Assembly (NCBI GenBank): GCA_034926865.1
Contig: JAYFQP010000021.1
Coordinates: forward strand, 1 to 44,382
Length of the DNA stretch: 44,382 bases
Origin: RGIG1902 sp034926865
GTDB taxonomy: Bacteria > Bacillota > Clostridia > Oscillospirales > Butyricicoccaceae
Direction: 5' to 3'
The number at the start of each line of letters is the position of its first letter. Positions within the stretch are counted from its first letter, which is position 1. The notes under the pieces were generated by a model. That model had not been told where the DNA came from. It searched no databases and saw only the letters and a program-made list of their open reading frames with translations. Both the position numbers and the translations under genes were made by a program. This document shows, in pieces, positions 15,102-23,343 of this stretch.

Positions 15102-16529
15102 ATGAAAAGAAAAGTCTATTTATTATTAGCATTGATATTTACTTTAGCAAGCCTTTTATCTTCCTGTGCCAACGTCTCGGTGAAAACCGAGCATCCATCC
15201 ATAGGAGATATACAGGATATGGTTGAAGAAAGCGGGACTGTGTTTTATTCCGATGATTATGCTATTAGCTCAACAGTCGGGGGCCGAATCACAAGCTGCA
15301 GCTTTAATGTTGGAGATCAGGTAGAAGAAGGGCAAATCCTTTATACCATAGATCATACAGATATTTCAGACAGGATTTCCAGCGCGCAGATAAATCTGAA
15401 CGCAGTTAATACTGCATATAACCAAGCTGTAAAGGCAGCGGATGATTTGACGGTCAAATCCTATTTGTCGGGGATGATCGCCGAGGTTTATTGCAAGACA
15501 GGCGATTATGTAACTACGGGCAGTAAAATCGCACAGGTTGTTGACAGTGCACATCTGAAACTAAAGCTTGCATATGCTGATATCGGAAATATCCGGCTGG
15601 GTTCTGCCGCGGAAATAACAGTATATGGCGACAATATGGCAATCAGCGGAACGGTTACAAAGATTTATGAGCAAAGCACAGTGTTTCCCGGGCGGCAGAC
15701 GGGAACATATGTTGAAATCTCCTTTAATAATCCCGGCGCTCTCAGCAGCGCAGAAAAGGCCACAGCCATGATTAACGGTGTCGCCCCAATTATGGAAGGG
15801 ACAATCGAATACATGACGGATGATGCTGTTTATTCAACGGGGACAGGCCTGATTACATCTGTAAATGCTACGACGGGGAGCGTCGTATCGAGCGGGTCTA
15901 TAGTTCTTATCATAAAAAATGACGAAGTTACAAACGCTGTGACAAATGCAAGGCTAAGTGTCAGCAATGCAGAAGAGACATTGAAACAGCTCAAGGCACA
16001 GCTTGACCATTATACGATTAAAGCGCCCGTAAACGGCACCATTTTGGAGAGAAATGTTAAAGAAAGCGAGCTTGCCACAGCAGCATCGACTTTAGCTATT
16101 ATTTCCAGCGGAGACACCATAAATGTCAAGGCCGATATCGATGAGAAGTATATCTCCAAGGTATCGGTTGGGCAAAACGCTGACATTACGCTCACCGCTG
16201 ACACAAACAGTATGGTTTACAGCGGGACAGTTAAAGAGATCAGCGACAGCGGAACCGTCACAAACGGCGTTACCTACTATACTGTAAAAATCTCACTGGA
16301 GAGGCAGGATGGCTTGAAGGATGGCATGAATGTAGATGTCTCCATTCTTATAAAATCAAAAGAAAACTGTATTCTTGTTCCTAAATCTTACTTGATTAAC
16401 GAGAATCAAATTGAAGTCCTCGAAAACGGCAAAACGGTTTTAAAGGATGTTGAGGTTGGGATCACAGATGGCAAGTATGTTGAAATCGTCAGCGGTCTAT
16501 CAAAAACAGATGATGTAATCTCAAAGTAG
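15102..16529 (+). CDS. HlyD-type efflux adaptor lipoprotein
   Basis: The 475-residue product starts with a lipoprotein signal: basic MKRK, a hydrophobic core, then LLSSC with the lipidated cysteine at residue 22. Two biotinyl-lipoyl-like halves follow (SSTVGGRITSCSFNVGDQVEEGQ and, later, YTIKAPVNGTILERNVKESE), joined by a predicted short helical hairpin, then a beta-barrel domain (INVKADIDEKYISKVSVGQNADITL) and a membrane-proximal domain. This is the MacA/YknX plan, longer than usual because an extra lipoyl-like repeat appears near residues 135-170. In a monoderm the adaptor sits on the outer face of the membrane beside the FtsX permease. It follows the permease by 20 bases with GGGAG as ribosome site. 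Confidence 0.9.
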   Translation: MKRKVYLLLALIFTLASLLSSCANVSVKTEHPSIGDIQDMVEESGTVFYSDDYAISSTVGGRITSCSFNVGDQVEEGQILYTIDHTDISDRISSAQINLNAVNTAYNQAVKAADDLTVKSYLSGMIAEVYCKTGDYVTTGSKIAQVVDSAHLKLKLAYADIGNIRLGSAAEITVYGDNMAISGTVTKIYEQSTVFPGRQTGTYVEISFNNPGALSSAEKATAMINGVAPIMEGTIEYMTDDAVYSTGTGLITSVNATTGSVVSSGSIVLIIKNDEVTNAVTNARLSVSNAEETLKQLKAQLDHYTIKAPVNGTILERNVKESELATAASTLAIISSGDTINVKADIDEKYISKVSVGQNADITLTADTNSMVYSGTVKEISDSGTVTNGVTYYTVKISLERQDGLKDGMNVDVSILIKSKENCILVPKSYLINENQIEVLENGKTVLKDVEVGITDGKYVEIVSGLSKTDDVISK

Positions 16530-16595
16530 CAGCATAGACCTCAATGATTATTCAGCATGGATTTTGCCGGAAACAAATTTTTAAGGAGAACTGTG

Positions 16596-18473
16596 ATGAA
16601 AAAAAGAATACTTTCTGTTTTTGTTCTGCTTTGCCTGATGCTTTCTCTGCTCTCAGCCTTTGCTGTTGTGCAAGCGCAGGATACCCCGGCTGCCACAGAG
16701 GAACAAACCGTTCGAGCTCTTGGAATCATGAACGGCGACGAAAACGGCGATATGAAGCTTTCAGGCAATGTTACACGGGCAGAGTTTGCAAAGATGATGG
16801 TGGCAGCTTCTATTTATAAGAATGATGTGGGGAAGAACACCAATTTATTATTATACAGAGATTTAAAGCAAAGCCATTGGGCCGTGGGATATATAAAAGT
16901 AGCTGTAGATAATGGCTGGTTTATGGGCTATGCGGACGGAAGCTTTCGTCCCGACAATACAATAACATTGGAAGAAGCGGCAACCGCGTTACTTCGCCTA
17001 TTGGGATATACTGAGGAAAGCCTGACAGGTACATATCCGTCAGCACAGCTTGCAAAGTTTAAAGCATTGGGTTTGGGCGACGGAATCACAAAAGCACAGG
17101 GTCAGGTTGTTTTGCGCAGCGACTGCGTAATGATTTTTTATAATCTTATGAATACTGCTGCTAAAAACGGTACCGTTTACGCAAACACCCTGGGATATAC
17201 ACTTAACAGCGATGGGAAGCTTGATTATACTTCGCTTGTCTATGCCGACATGAATGGGCCTTTTGTTCTTGAATCGGGTGACAGTTTGGAGTCGCTCCTG
17301 CCTTTCTCGTCTGTAAATACTGAGGTTTACAAAAATGGCGATACGGATGTGCTGTCCTCCGCCTCAGTTTATGACGTATATTACTATAATACAAATTTGA
17401 GAACTGTTTGGATATATGACAAAAAGGTCAGCGGAACTTATACTGCCGTATCTCCGAGCAGCGTCACTCCGTCATCGGTTACTGTTGCTGGGAACAGCTA
17501 TAGCATAGGAACATCTAAGGCCGCGTATAAGCTTTCATCAATGGGCGGATTTTCTGCCGGGGATACGATCACATTGCTGCTTGGCATGAACGGAACAGTC
17601 GTAGACGCGGTTAAAGCCAGTGATGTAAGCGGTATATACTATGGTGTGGTCACAGAGAAGCAAATGCAAAGCTATACCGATAATAACGGAAAAGTCGTAT
17701 CGGAAGATGTCATCAAGGTCGCCTGTACAGATGGCGCTGTGCGGCAGTATGCAGGTTCAGCTTCGGTTGGGAGCCTTGTGTCGGTTAATTACTGCGAAGG
17801 CAAAACAAAGGTTGTATATCTAAATCAAAAGTCTATAAGAGGAAATGTGAACTCACAAGCTACAATGATGGGGAGCTTAAGTTTCTCGAAAGATATTGAG
17901 ATACTGGACACAAACACCAACGGCAATTTCACTTTGATATATCCTTCAAGGCTTGCCGGCGCTACACTTCAGAGCGGCGATGTCCGTTACTATGTCCTTG
18001 ATAAAAACGGTGATATCAGCCGTTTGATATTAAGCGATGTGACAGGGGATCTATACGCATATGGCCTCATTACAAAGTCTCAAGAATATCATATGAGCAT
18101 GACCGTTAACAGTTATTATGAGTATATCATTAACGGACAATCAGGTGTTTTGAGCTCGGCGACTACACTTTATAATGTTTCCGAGGGCGGCGCGATTTTC
18201 CGCTATAAGGACGGATCGATCGACAGTATAAAAAACCTTAAAAGCGTTTCCATTAATTCTGTAAACGAGCTTTACGCCATGAATGGAAATAATAAGTACC
18301 TGATGGCCGATAATGTACAGGTTTATGAAAAAATAGATGATTCTTATTCGCTTTCTAATATTTCCACAATAGCCAACACAGATAAATATACCTTAAGGGG
18401 ATATTTTGATGATTTTGGATACAACGCGGGAGGGCGACTTCGCGTAATAATTGCTACGGCAAAAAGCAACTGA
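16596..18473 (+). CDS. SLH-domain surface protein of the export operon
   Basis: The start at 16596 is chosen over an in-frame ATG at 16557 because AAGGAG lies seven bases before it and a clean signal peptide follows (MKKRILSVFVLLCLML, cleavage near VVQA-QD). The product has 625 residues. Residues 30-200 hold about three S-layer-homology repeats (GNVTRAEFAKMMVA; SHWAVGYIKVAVDNGWFMGYADGSFRPDNTITLEEA; GQVVLRSDCVMIFYNLM), which anchor proteins to cell-wall polysaccharide. The remaining 420 residues are serine/threonine/tyrosine-rich beta-type sequence with no recognised family. It follows the adaptor gene by 66 bases with no terminator between, so it is probably the fourth gene of the operon and may be an outer partner or cargo of the exporter. 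Confidence 0.88.
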   Translation: MKKRILSVFVLLCLMLSLLSAFAVVQAQDTPAATEEQTVRALGIMNGDENGDMKLSGNVTRAEFAKMMVAASIYKNDVGKNTNLLLYRDLKQSHWAVGYIKVAVDNGWFMGYADGSFRPDNTITLEEAATALLRLLGYTEESLTGTYPSAQLAKFKALGLGDGITKAQGQVVLRSDCVMIFYNLMNTAAKNGTVYANTLGYTLNSDGKLDYTSLVYADMNGPFVLESGDSLESLLPFSSVNTEVYKNGDTDVLSSASVYDVYYYNTNLRTVWIYDKKVSGTYTAVSPSSVTPSSVTVAGNSYSIGTSKAAYKLSSMGGFSAGDTITLLLGMNGTVVDAVKASDVSGIYYGVVTEKQMQSYTDNNGKVVSEDVIKVACTDGAVRQYAGSASVGSLVSVNYCEGKTKVVYLNQKSIRGNVNSQATMMGSLSFSKDIEILDTNTNGNFTLIYPSRLAGATLQSGDVRYYVLDKNGDISRLILSDVTGDLYAYGLITKSQEYHMSMTVNSYYEYIINGQSGVLSSATTLYNVSEGGAIFRYKDGSIDSIKNLKSVSINSVNELYAMNGNNKYLMADNVQVYEKIDDSYSLSNISTIANTDKYTLRGYFDDFGYNAGGRLRVIIATAKSN

Positions 18474-18493
18474 GGCAGAATGAATTGCATATA

Positions 18494-18538
18494 ACAAGCG
18501 ATAGGGAAATCAAAGATTTCCCTATCGCTTGTTTTTAT
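18494..18538 (+). terminator. Strong terminator of the export operon
   Basis: An 18-bp perfect stem (18494-18511 with 18515-18532, core GCGATAGGGAAATC) closes on a three-base AAA loop and is followed by TTTTTATAA. The minus-strand tail is poorer in T, so it mainly serves the plus strand. Confidence 0.92.
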
Positions 18539-18642
18539 AATTATCGAAAATTGATACTGCTTGGTTTAGCACTATTGACAGTGTACAAAGAGATAGCAGC
18601 TTTGCATCAGTAAGAGAGGTTTAAGAACGATGCAGCAAGGCG

Positions 18643-18999
18643 TTATTCTTTACACTCGTCAGCATGCTGATGCTCATGGCAAATCGAGCCTGTTGATTTT
18701 AGCTTGCCCTGCAGAAAATTGTTTGCGGCTGTTTCTGCATCGCCCGACGCTCCGGTAATAACCTCGATACCTTTTTCGTTGAAAATATCAACAGCGCCTC
18801 CGCCCATGCCTCCGGATATAATAACATTTACACCATTATCATAAAGAAAAACAGGAAGAAAGCCGGGTCGGTGTCCAGGGTTAGGGATGGATGTTTTGCT
18901 TACGATTTTATTATCATGCGTTTCAAAAATGGCAAAAGACTCACAATGCCCAAAATGCTCCGTAACGCCTTTACCTTCACATGCAATTGCAATTTTCAT
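18643..18999 (-). CDS. NifX/NafY-like (dinitrogenase Fe-Mo cofactor family) protein with His/Cys tail
   Basis: The 118-residue product is one domain of the dinitrogenase iron-molybdenum cofactor-binding family: KIAIACEGKGVTEHFGHCESFAIFE, NPGHRPGFLPVFLYDNGVNVIISGGMGGGAVDIFNEKGIEVITGA. The C-terminus is metal-ligand-rich (CHEHQHADEC). Known of the family: NifX/NafY, NifB C-termini and the Orange Protein (ORP) bind Mo- or Fe-containing clusters. No nif genes are present, so nitrogen fixation is not implied. CAAAGGAG precedes the ATG. It is the last gene of a four-gene minus-strand operon, 42 bases after the second ATPase. Confidence 0.9.
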   Translation of the reverse strand: MKIAIACEGKGVTEHFGHCESFAIFETHDNKIVSKTSIPNPGHRPGFLPVFLYDNGVNVIISGGMGGGAVDIFNEKGIEVITGASGDAETAANNFLQGKLKSTGSICHEHQHADECKE

Positions 19000-19041
19000 A
19001 ATATATATTCTCCTTTGGTTAATGTTTGTGGCTTATCAGTA

Positions 19042-19902
19042 TTATTTGGAAAGTAAGATGTCAGAAATATTATCCCATACAGCTTTTACCGCTATACCTG
19101 CCGGGCTGTTGGGATATTCTGCTATGCTCTGGCATTTGTTAATTGCTTTAACAACAGTTTCGTCATAAGGGATTCTTCCCGCAACGGGTAAAGCCATGCT
19201 CTCGCAATATTCTTCTATTTCATCTGCCACATCAGTATTTACGTCATATTTATTGATACATACAGCACATCGAACTCCGAAATGTCTGCATGTTTCAACA
19301 ATGCGTTTCATATCGTGCATGCCTGAAATAGTGGGTTCAGAAACAATCAAAACAAAGTCAACTCCGCTTATTGAAGCGATAACAGGGCAACCGATCCTTG
19401 GAGAGCCGTCTATTATTGAGAAATCAGCTCCTGAAGCCTCTTTTTTAAGCTGTTGTTTGACCGCCGTTACCAACTTGCCGGAAGCGCCGCTGCCAATTTT
19501 TAGATGTGCGGTGGAAAAAACTTTTTGGTTATCTTTATAAAGCATCATTTGGCCCGTTATATTTTCCCTCATGGATATGGCATTTTCGGGACAAATTTCC
19601 GCACAAACGCCGCAGCCTTCGCACTCGAATTCTCCTACAGAAAAGTTTTTAATCGCGTCAAAACAGCAGCTTTCTTCACATAATCCACAATGGATGCATT
19701 TATCTCGGCCGATCTCCGCTTTTTCAAATCCGTAATAGTCGTTTTTTTCGGCGATTGTAAGCCCATGCATGACAAGATGAAGGTTAGGGGCATCAACATC
19801 GCAATCGGCAAAGGCCTTGCCGTGGCTGAGAGCAATGAACGCCCCTGCTACAGTGGTCTTTCCCGTTCCGCCTTTGCCGCTGAGGATTAAAAGCTGTTTC
19901 AT
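19042..19902 (-). CDS. MinD/Mrp-like ATPase with inserted 2x[4Fe-4S] ferredoxin domain (copy 2)
   Basis: The 286-residue product begins with the deviant Walker A of MinD/ParA proteins, SGKGGTGKTTVAGAF, followed by DCDVDAPNLHLVM. Residues 60-115 are an inserted two-cluster ferredoxin: CIHCGLCEESCCFDAI and CEGCGVCAEICP. The C-terminal part returns to the P-loop fold with DFSIIDGSPRIGCPVIASISGVDFVLIVSEPT. This architecture matches DVU2103/DVU2104 of the Desulfovibrio ORP operon. It probably uses ATP hydrolysis to load or move a metal cluster carried by the neighbouring NifX-like proteins; the substrate is not established. ATGA overlap with copy 1 (19899-19902) shows translational coupling. Confidence 0.92.
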   Translation of the reverse strand: MKQLLILSGKGGTGKTTVAGAFIALSHGKAFADCDVDAPNLHLVMHGLTIAEKNDYYGFEKAEIGRDKCIHCGLCEESCCFDAIKNFSVGEFECEGCGVCAEICPENAISMRENITGQMMLYKDNQKVFSTAHLKIGSGASGKLVTAVKQQLKKEASGADFSIIDGSPRIGCPVIASISGVDFVLIVSEPTISGMHDMKRIVETCRHFGVRCAVCINKYDVNTDVADEIEEYCESMALPVAGRIPYDETVVKAINKCQSIAEYPNSPAGIAVKAVWDNISDILLSK

Positions 19903-20735
19903 TGCAGTGCCTCCTTTTGAATATTGTAAAGGAGATCGCTGAAGAGTTTATGATACAGGGGGCTTTCCCGCACGGCAACCAGACCTTCAGAGTTAAGCCT
20001 TCCCAGCTTTTCATCATAGGGAATCGAGGCTAGAATGCTGATCTTATTTTCTATGCAAAACTTTTCAGAGGGATTTTCAGAGGAAAGGCTTTTGTTGAGA
20101 ATAACCCCAAAAGGCTTGTTAAACAGTTTTACAAGGTTATATACCATTTCGAGATTGTGTTTGCCGAATAACGTGGGTTCGGCTACCAGAACGCAGAAGT
20201 CTGCTTCTCTTATGCTTTCCATAACTATGCATGAACTGCCGGGAGGACAGTCTATCACTACGGTATCTCTTTTTGGCAGTTCTTCAATAAGGGCTTTGAT
20301 TATAGGAACGCCAGATACCTCGCCGGCATTAAGGCAGCCTGTAAAAACAGTTACATTTTCAGATATTCCTTCTTCAATAAAGCCGATTTCTCTTTGCTTT
20401 TTTGTAAGCGCTTTTTCAGGGCATAAGAGCATACATCCTCCGCAGGAATGGCAAATCTCATTAAAAATCATCAGCCGATCCTTAAGCAGAGCCAAAGCAT
20501 TGTACTTGCAGAAATCTACACATTTTCTGCAGCCTGTGCATTTTCGCATGTCCACTTCAGGCACTGTAACTGTAACAGAGTGCTTTTTGCATAGCTTTGG
20601 TTTTAAGAAAAGATAACCGTTTGGCTCCTCTACATCGCAATCAACATAGACCGCTTTATCAGCAACGCATGCGATGCTTGTTGATACAAAGGTTTTTCCC
20701 GTGCCGCCTTTGCCGCTGAGCACGGCAATTTTCAT
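19899..20735 (-). CDS. MinD/Mrp-like ATPase with inserted 2x[4Fe-4S] ferredoxin domain (copy 1)
   Basis: The 278-residue product is a paralogue of the next gene. Walker A is LSGKGGTGKTFVSTSIA, followed by YVDCDVEEPNGYLFL. The ferredoxin insert carries CTGCRKCVDFCKYNAL and CHSCGGCMLLCPEKAL. The switch II-like stretch is DTVVIDCPPGSSCIVMESIREADFCVLVAEPT and the adenine-side region has FGVILNKS. The two paralogues probably act as a heteropair, as proposed for the ORP-operon ATPases. Its start overlaps the stop of the NifX-like gene upstream by ATGA (20732-20735). Confidence 0.92.
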   Translation of the reverse strand: MKIAVLSGKGGTGKTFVSTSIACVADKAVYVDCDVEEPNGYLFLKPKLCKKHSVTVTVPEVDMRKCTGCRKCVDFCKYNALALLKDRLMIFNEICHSCGGCMLLCPEKALTKKQREIGFIEEGISENVTVFTGCLNAGEVSGVPIIKALIEELPKRDTVVIDCPPGSSCIVMESIREADFCVLVAEPTLFGKHNLEMVYNLVKLFNKPFGVILNKSLSSENPSEKFCIENKISILASIPYDEKLGRLNSEGLVAVRESPLYHKLFSDLLYNIQKEALQ

Positions 20736-21106
20736 TCCATTCCACCTCCGTGGTGATGAAGCCCTGAATGAATCTCGGAGAGTGGGGAAAGCTCCGCTTT
20801 TTTAAACTTATCTATATTTTCGATTACTGTGCCGTCCTGAGCTTTGAATATTTCGATCTTAGCGGCGTTCAATACCTGTGCGGCATTATCTCCGCAGCGA
20901 TAAGTAATGATTGCCTCGGCGCTGTGATCCACCAATGTCTGTGCTGCCTTTATCCCTGCGCCACCCTGACTTGAAAGGGCGGAATTATCCAGAAACTCAC
21001 AAGTGTCGGTTTCTGTGTCATATAGAGCATAAAACGGTGTGCGTCCGAAAGAAGCGCAAACCGGGGCCTGCAGAGATTCGCTTTCAACAGGTATAGCTAA
21101 TTTCAT
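20732..21106 (-). CDS. NifX/ORP-like protein, first gene of the ATPase operon
   Basis: The start at 21106 is chosen because CGGAG lies seven bases before it and the sequence from there, MKLAIPVESESLQAPVCASF, is the usual N-terminus of the family; an in-frame ATG at 21181 would add a basic, unrelated extension. The 124-residue product has GGAGIKAAQTLVDHSAEAIITYRCGDNAAQVLNAAKIEIFKAQ, the cofactor-binding family core, and a histidine-rich end (HSGLHHHGGGME). It may bind a metal cluster that the two ATPases handle. A TATAAT (21226-21231, minus strand) lies about 120 bases upstream but its -35 (GGCCAT) is poor, which would fit an activator-dependent promoter. Confidence 0.85.
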   Translation of the reverse strand: MKLAIPVESESLQAPVCASFGRTPFYALYDTETDTCEFLDNSALSSQGGAGIKAAQTLVDHSAEAIITYRCGDNAAQVLNAAKIEIFKAQDGTVIENIDKFKKAELSPLSEIHSGLHHHGGGME

Positions 21107-21333
21107 ATTTTTTCTCCGTTTCTTTATTAACAACTCACGATTTTCATCGCACCTTCTGTTCCTGAGGTGACATACGGCCATGCTCCCAGCTCAGCCTGTC
21201 TTTTGATAAAATAAGAGCTGTCAGCATTATAACTAGAAAATCATGCACATGGCCTTTTGCTGGTGATTTGGCAATAAGGGTTGCTTTTTTAGAAGTTACT
21301 GCCCTCAATTTAATGGAAGTATGTATTTGGGGC

Positions 21334-21777
21334 TTAGTCGTAAGCTTTCATTATTGATTCGCTGTCTTTAAATAGCTCAGGGGCTATTTCAGTGATATTC
21401 ATTGCTTTCCAGTACGACAGTTTTTGATGTTCTTTAAAATATTTCATAGGGATAGGGTGAGTGCCAACGACGACATTTATGTGATAGCGGCTTTCAATGT
21501 ATTCCTTAAACTCTTTTATATATGAACACGGGGGATAACCAACGATAAATCCGGTGGCTAAATGTATTGTATCAACTCCGTTTTTTATCATTTCCTCAGG
21601 CACGTATTCAATGTTCCCGCCGGGACATCCTCCGCAGCCCGAATAACCTACAAGTTCAACTTCTTCATCCGGCGGATAGATTGAAAAAGCGCCCACGCGC
21701 TCCCTTAAGGCCCTGAGACATTTACCGCCACCGCAGTTTTGATAACGGGAGCAAATAATTATTCCTACTTTTTTCAT
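21334..21777 (-). CDS. CGGC-domain protein
   Basis: The 147-residue product matches the CGGC domain family, small proteins of anaerobes with conserved cysteines thought to bind metal. Visible motifs are CSRYQNCGGGKCLRALRE near the N-terminus, VGYSGCGGCPGGNIEYVPEEMIKNGVD in the middle, and GYPPCSYIKEFKEYIESRY. The biochemical role is unknown. It is upstream of the NifX-ATPase operon on the same strand, with about 230 bases between. GGAGG lies before the ATG. Confidence 0.85.
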   Translation of the reverse strand: MKKVGIIICSRYQNCGGGKCLRALRERVGAFSIYPPDEEVELVGYSGCGGCPGGNIEYVPEEMIKNGVDTIHLATGFIVGYPPCSYIKEFKEYIESRYHINVVVGTHPIPMKYFKEHQKLSYWKAMNITEIAPELFKDSESIMKAYD

Positions 21778-21866
21778 ATGCGTAACCTCCGTTTTAATAA
21801 AATAATCGATGTTTTTGTTACTGTAATTGTAGAGCGTAAAACCGGATTAGAACGGGTTTTAGGGTA

Positions 21867-22257
21867 TTAAGATATGCCAAGAATGGTTTTACTGCGATAG
21901 CTTATGATTGCATTTTTTAGGGCTGTGGCCTCAAGGGCAGAGCAGTGTATTTTATTATCAGGCAATCCGCCAAGCGCTTGTGTGATATCTTCATCAGTAA
22001 GATCAAAAGCTTCCTCCAAAGATTTTCATTTTACAAGCTCGGTTGTCATGCTGCTTGCTGCGATAGCGGCAACATATCCGAATACGAGGAAACTTATTTC
22101 TTCAATTACATTGTTTTTTACCTTAATATATAAGGTGAGTGAGTCTCCGCAGTCAGGATCTTCGCTTGAGCCTTCTTCATCTGCATCAGGCATGCTTCCG
22201 GCATTTCTTTGGCACATAATGGTAAATTACCTTGTCAGTGAATGATCCCCAAAACAT
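21867..22257 (-). pseudogene. Decayed IscU/NifU-type Fe-S scaffold gene
   Basis: Reading the minus strand from ATG 22257, preceded by AAGGAAG, gives FTDKVIYHYVPK. Near 22205 the family sequence continues only in another frame (RNAGSMPDADEEGSSEDPDCGDSLTLYIKV), which indicates a frameshift. Next, the invariant scaffold cysteine of FGC-AAIA is tyrosine (FGYVAAIAASSMTTELVK). A TGA at 22026-22028 then replaces the glycine codon (GGA) expected in ELVKGKSLEEAF. After it the frame continues with KSLEEAFDLTDEDITQALGG and LPDNKIHCSALEATALKNAI up to TAA at 21867. Three independent lesions in about 390 bases, one at a catalytic ligand, make true decay more likely than sequencing error. It lies just downstream of the EamA gene. 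Confidence 0.88.
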
Positions 22258-22294
22258 CCCGATTACTTCCTTTGCTGTTATTATATCTGTCTTT

Positions 22295-23194
22295 TTATAG
22301 CGCTTCCGACAGCGCAAGCATTGCAATACCAGCCATTACTGCCGAAACAATCATGTATTGTTTATCAGTCAGCTTTTCTCTCAGAAATATTCGTGAAAGA
22401 AGTACGGAAAAAACGCTGTATGAAGCTATAAGAGGGGCCGCGATTATCGCATTTCTGGCCATTGTATAAACATAGAAAAATTGCCCTGCAGTCTCAAAAA
22501 CAGCGGCAGTGCCTCTGTCCTTTTCTTCAAGCAGGCAAAACTTCTTTTTATGCAGTCTCAAAAAAGAAAAAGCGATTGCAGCACAGATTAGGAACGTAAA
22601 CTCATAGGCTAAAAGGGCTTGATCTTCTCCTATTAGAGATAATTCATCGAGGTAAACGGCGTCGGCAAAAGTACCTAATCCATCAATAAAACAATATAAA
22701 ATGGGAAAGGTTATCGCGATAAAACCGCTATGATATTTTTTGCTGTTTTCGCTTAATATGACCGTGCTGTCAGAGCTGCGCTTTTCAACTACAGCAAGTG
22801 CAATGATACCGAAGGTAATGATAACAATAGAAGCTGCTTCCAAAAGACTGAGCGAATGAGCATAAAAAATGAAAATCAGAACGGATGTGACCGCACCTGA
22901 GGAATTCTGAATAGGGGAAGAGATAGATAATTGAATGTATCTGAGACCGAAATATCCAATCGCCATAGATAGGATATACATTAATGAAACAGGAAAATAG
23001 GTTAGAAGATAGAGCGGAGAAAAAGCGACATCCTTGACCAGCATATAAATAAAGCCATGGATTCCCATTACCAATCCGACCATTATTATAGTTTTGATAT
23101 GGCTTTCATTGTCTTCGCGTACAGCGCCTTTTTTATAGAATAAGTCTGCAAAAGCCCATGAAAAAGTAGTTAGGAGTGCAAAAATCAACCACAT
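22295..23194 (-). CDS. EamA/DMT-superfamily transporter
   Basis: The 299-residue product has about ten hydrophobic segments in two EamA repeats: MWLIFALLTTFSWAFADLFYKKGA begins the first and FIAITFPILYCFIDGLGTFADA the second, with SPIQNSSGAVTSVLIF and APLIASYSVFSVLLSRIFLREKLT as the typical end-of-repeat motifs. Family members export metabolites; the substrate is unknown. It has its own promoter at 23242-23270, in a region full of inverted repeats. The decayed scaffold gene is 37 bases downstream on the same strand. Confidence 0.9.
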   Translation of the reverse strand: MWLIFALLTTFSWAFADLFYKKGAVREDNESHIKTIIMVGLVMGIHGFIYMLVKDVAFSPLYLLTYFPVSLMYILSMAIGYFGLRYIQLSISSPIQNSSGAVTSVLIFIFYAHSLSLLEAASIVIITFGIIALAVVEKRSSDSTVILSENSKKYHSGFIAITFPILYCFIDGLGTFADAVYLDELSLIGEDQALLAYEFTFLICAAIAFSFLRLHKKKFCLLEEKDRGTAAVFETAGQFFYVYTMARNAIIAAPLIASYSVFSVLLSRIFLREKLTDKQYMIVSAVMAGIAMLALSEAL

Positions 23195-23209
23195 ATAGAT
23201 TACCTTATC

Positions 23210-23270
23210 ATAATTATTATGAGCTTATGCCCATAATAATTATTGTAATATTGTTACGGGCATATGTCAA
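23210..23270 (-). promoter_or_regulatory. Promoter of the EamA gene with nested inverted repeats
   Basis: On the minus strand TTGACA (23265-23270), a 17-base spacer and TACAAT (23242-23247) form a near-consensus promoter. TATGCCC (23226-23232) and GGGCATA (23258-23264) bracket the -10, and ATAATTATTATG (23210-23221) and CATAATAATTAT (23232-23243) form a perfect 12-bp inverted repeat over the start site. These are candidate operators. Confidence 0.65.
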
Positions 23271-23287
23271 TAATTAATCTGCCTGAA

Positions 23288-23327
23288 AATAAAAAACCGG
23301 ATCAAAAGAAAACTTAAGATCCGGTTT
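23288..23327 (-). terminator. Terminator of the DUF134 gene
   Basis: AAACCGGATC (23294-23303) pairs with GATCCGGTTT (23318-23327). On the minus strand the hairpin is followed by TTTTTTATTTT. Confidence 0.85.
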
Positions 23328-23343
23328 CGTTTGTTTTATTTTA

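Noticed and set aside
22026..22028. TGA in the scaffold gene as a selenocysteine codon
   Set aside because: The position is glycine in the family and not cysteine, and the same gene carries a frameshift and a lost ligand, so decay explains it better.
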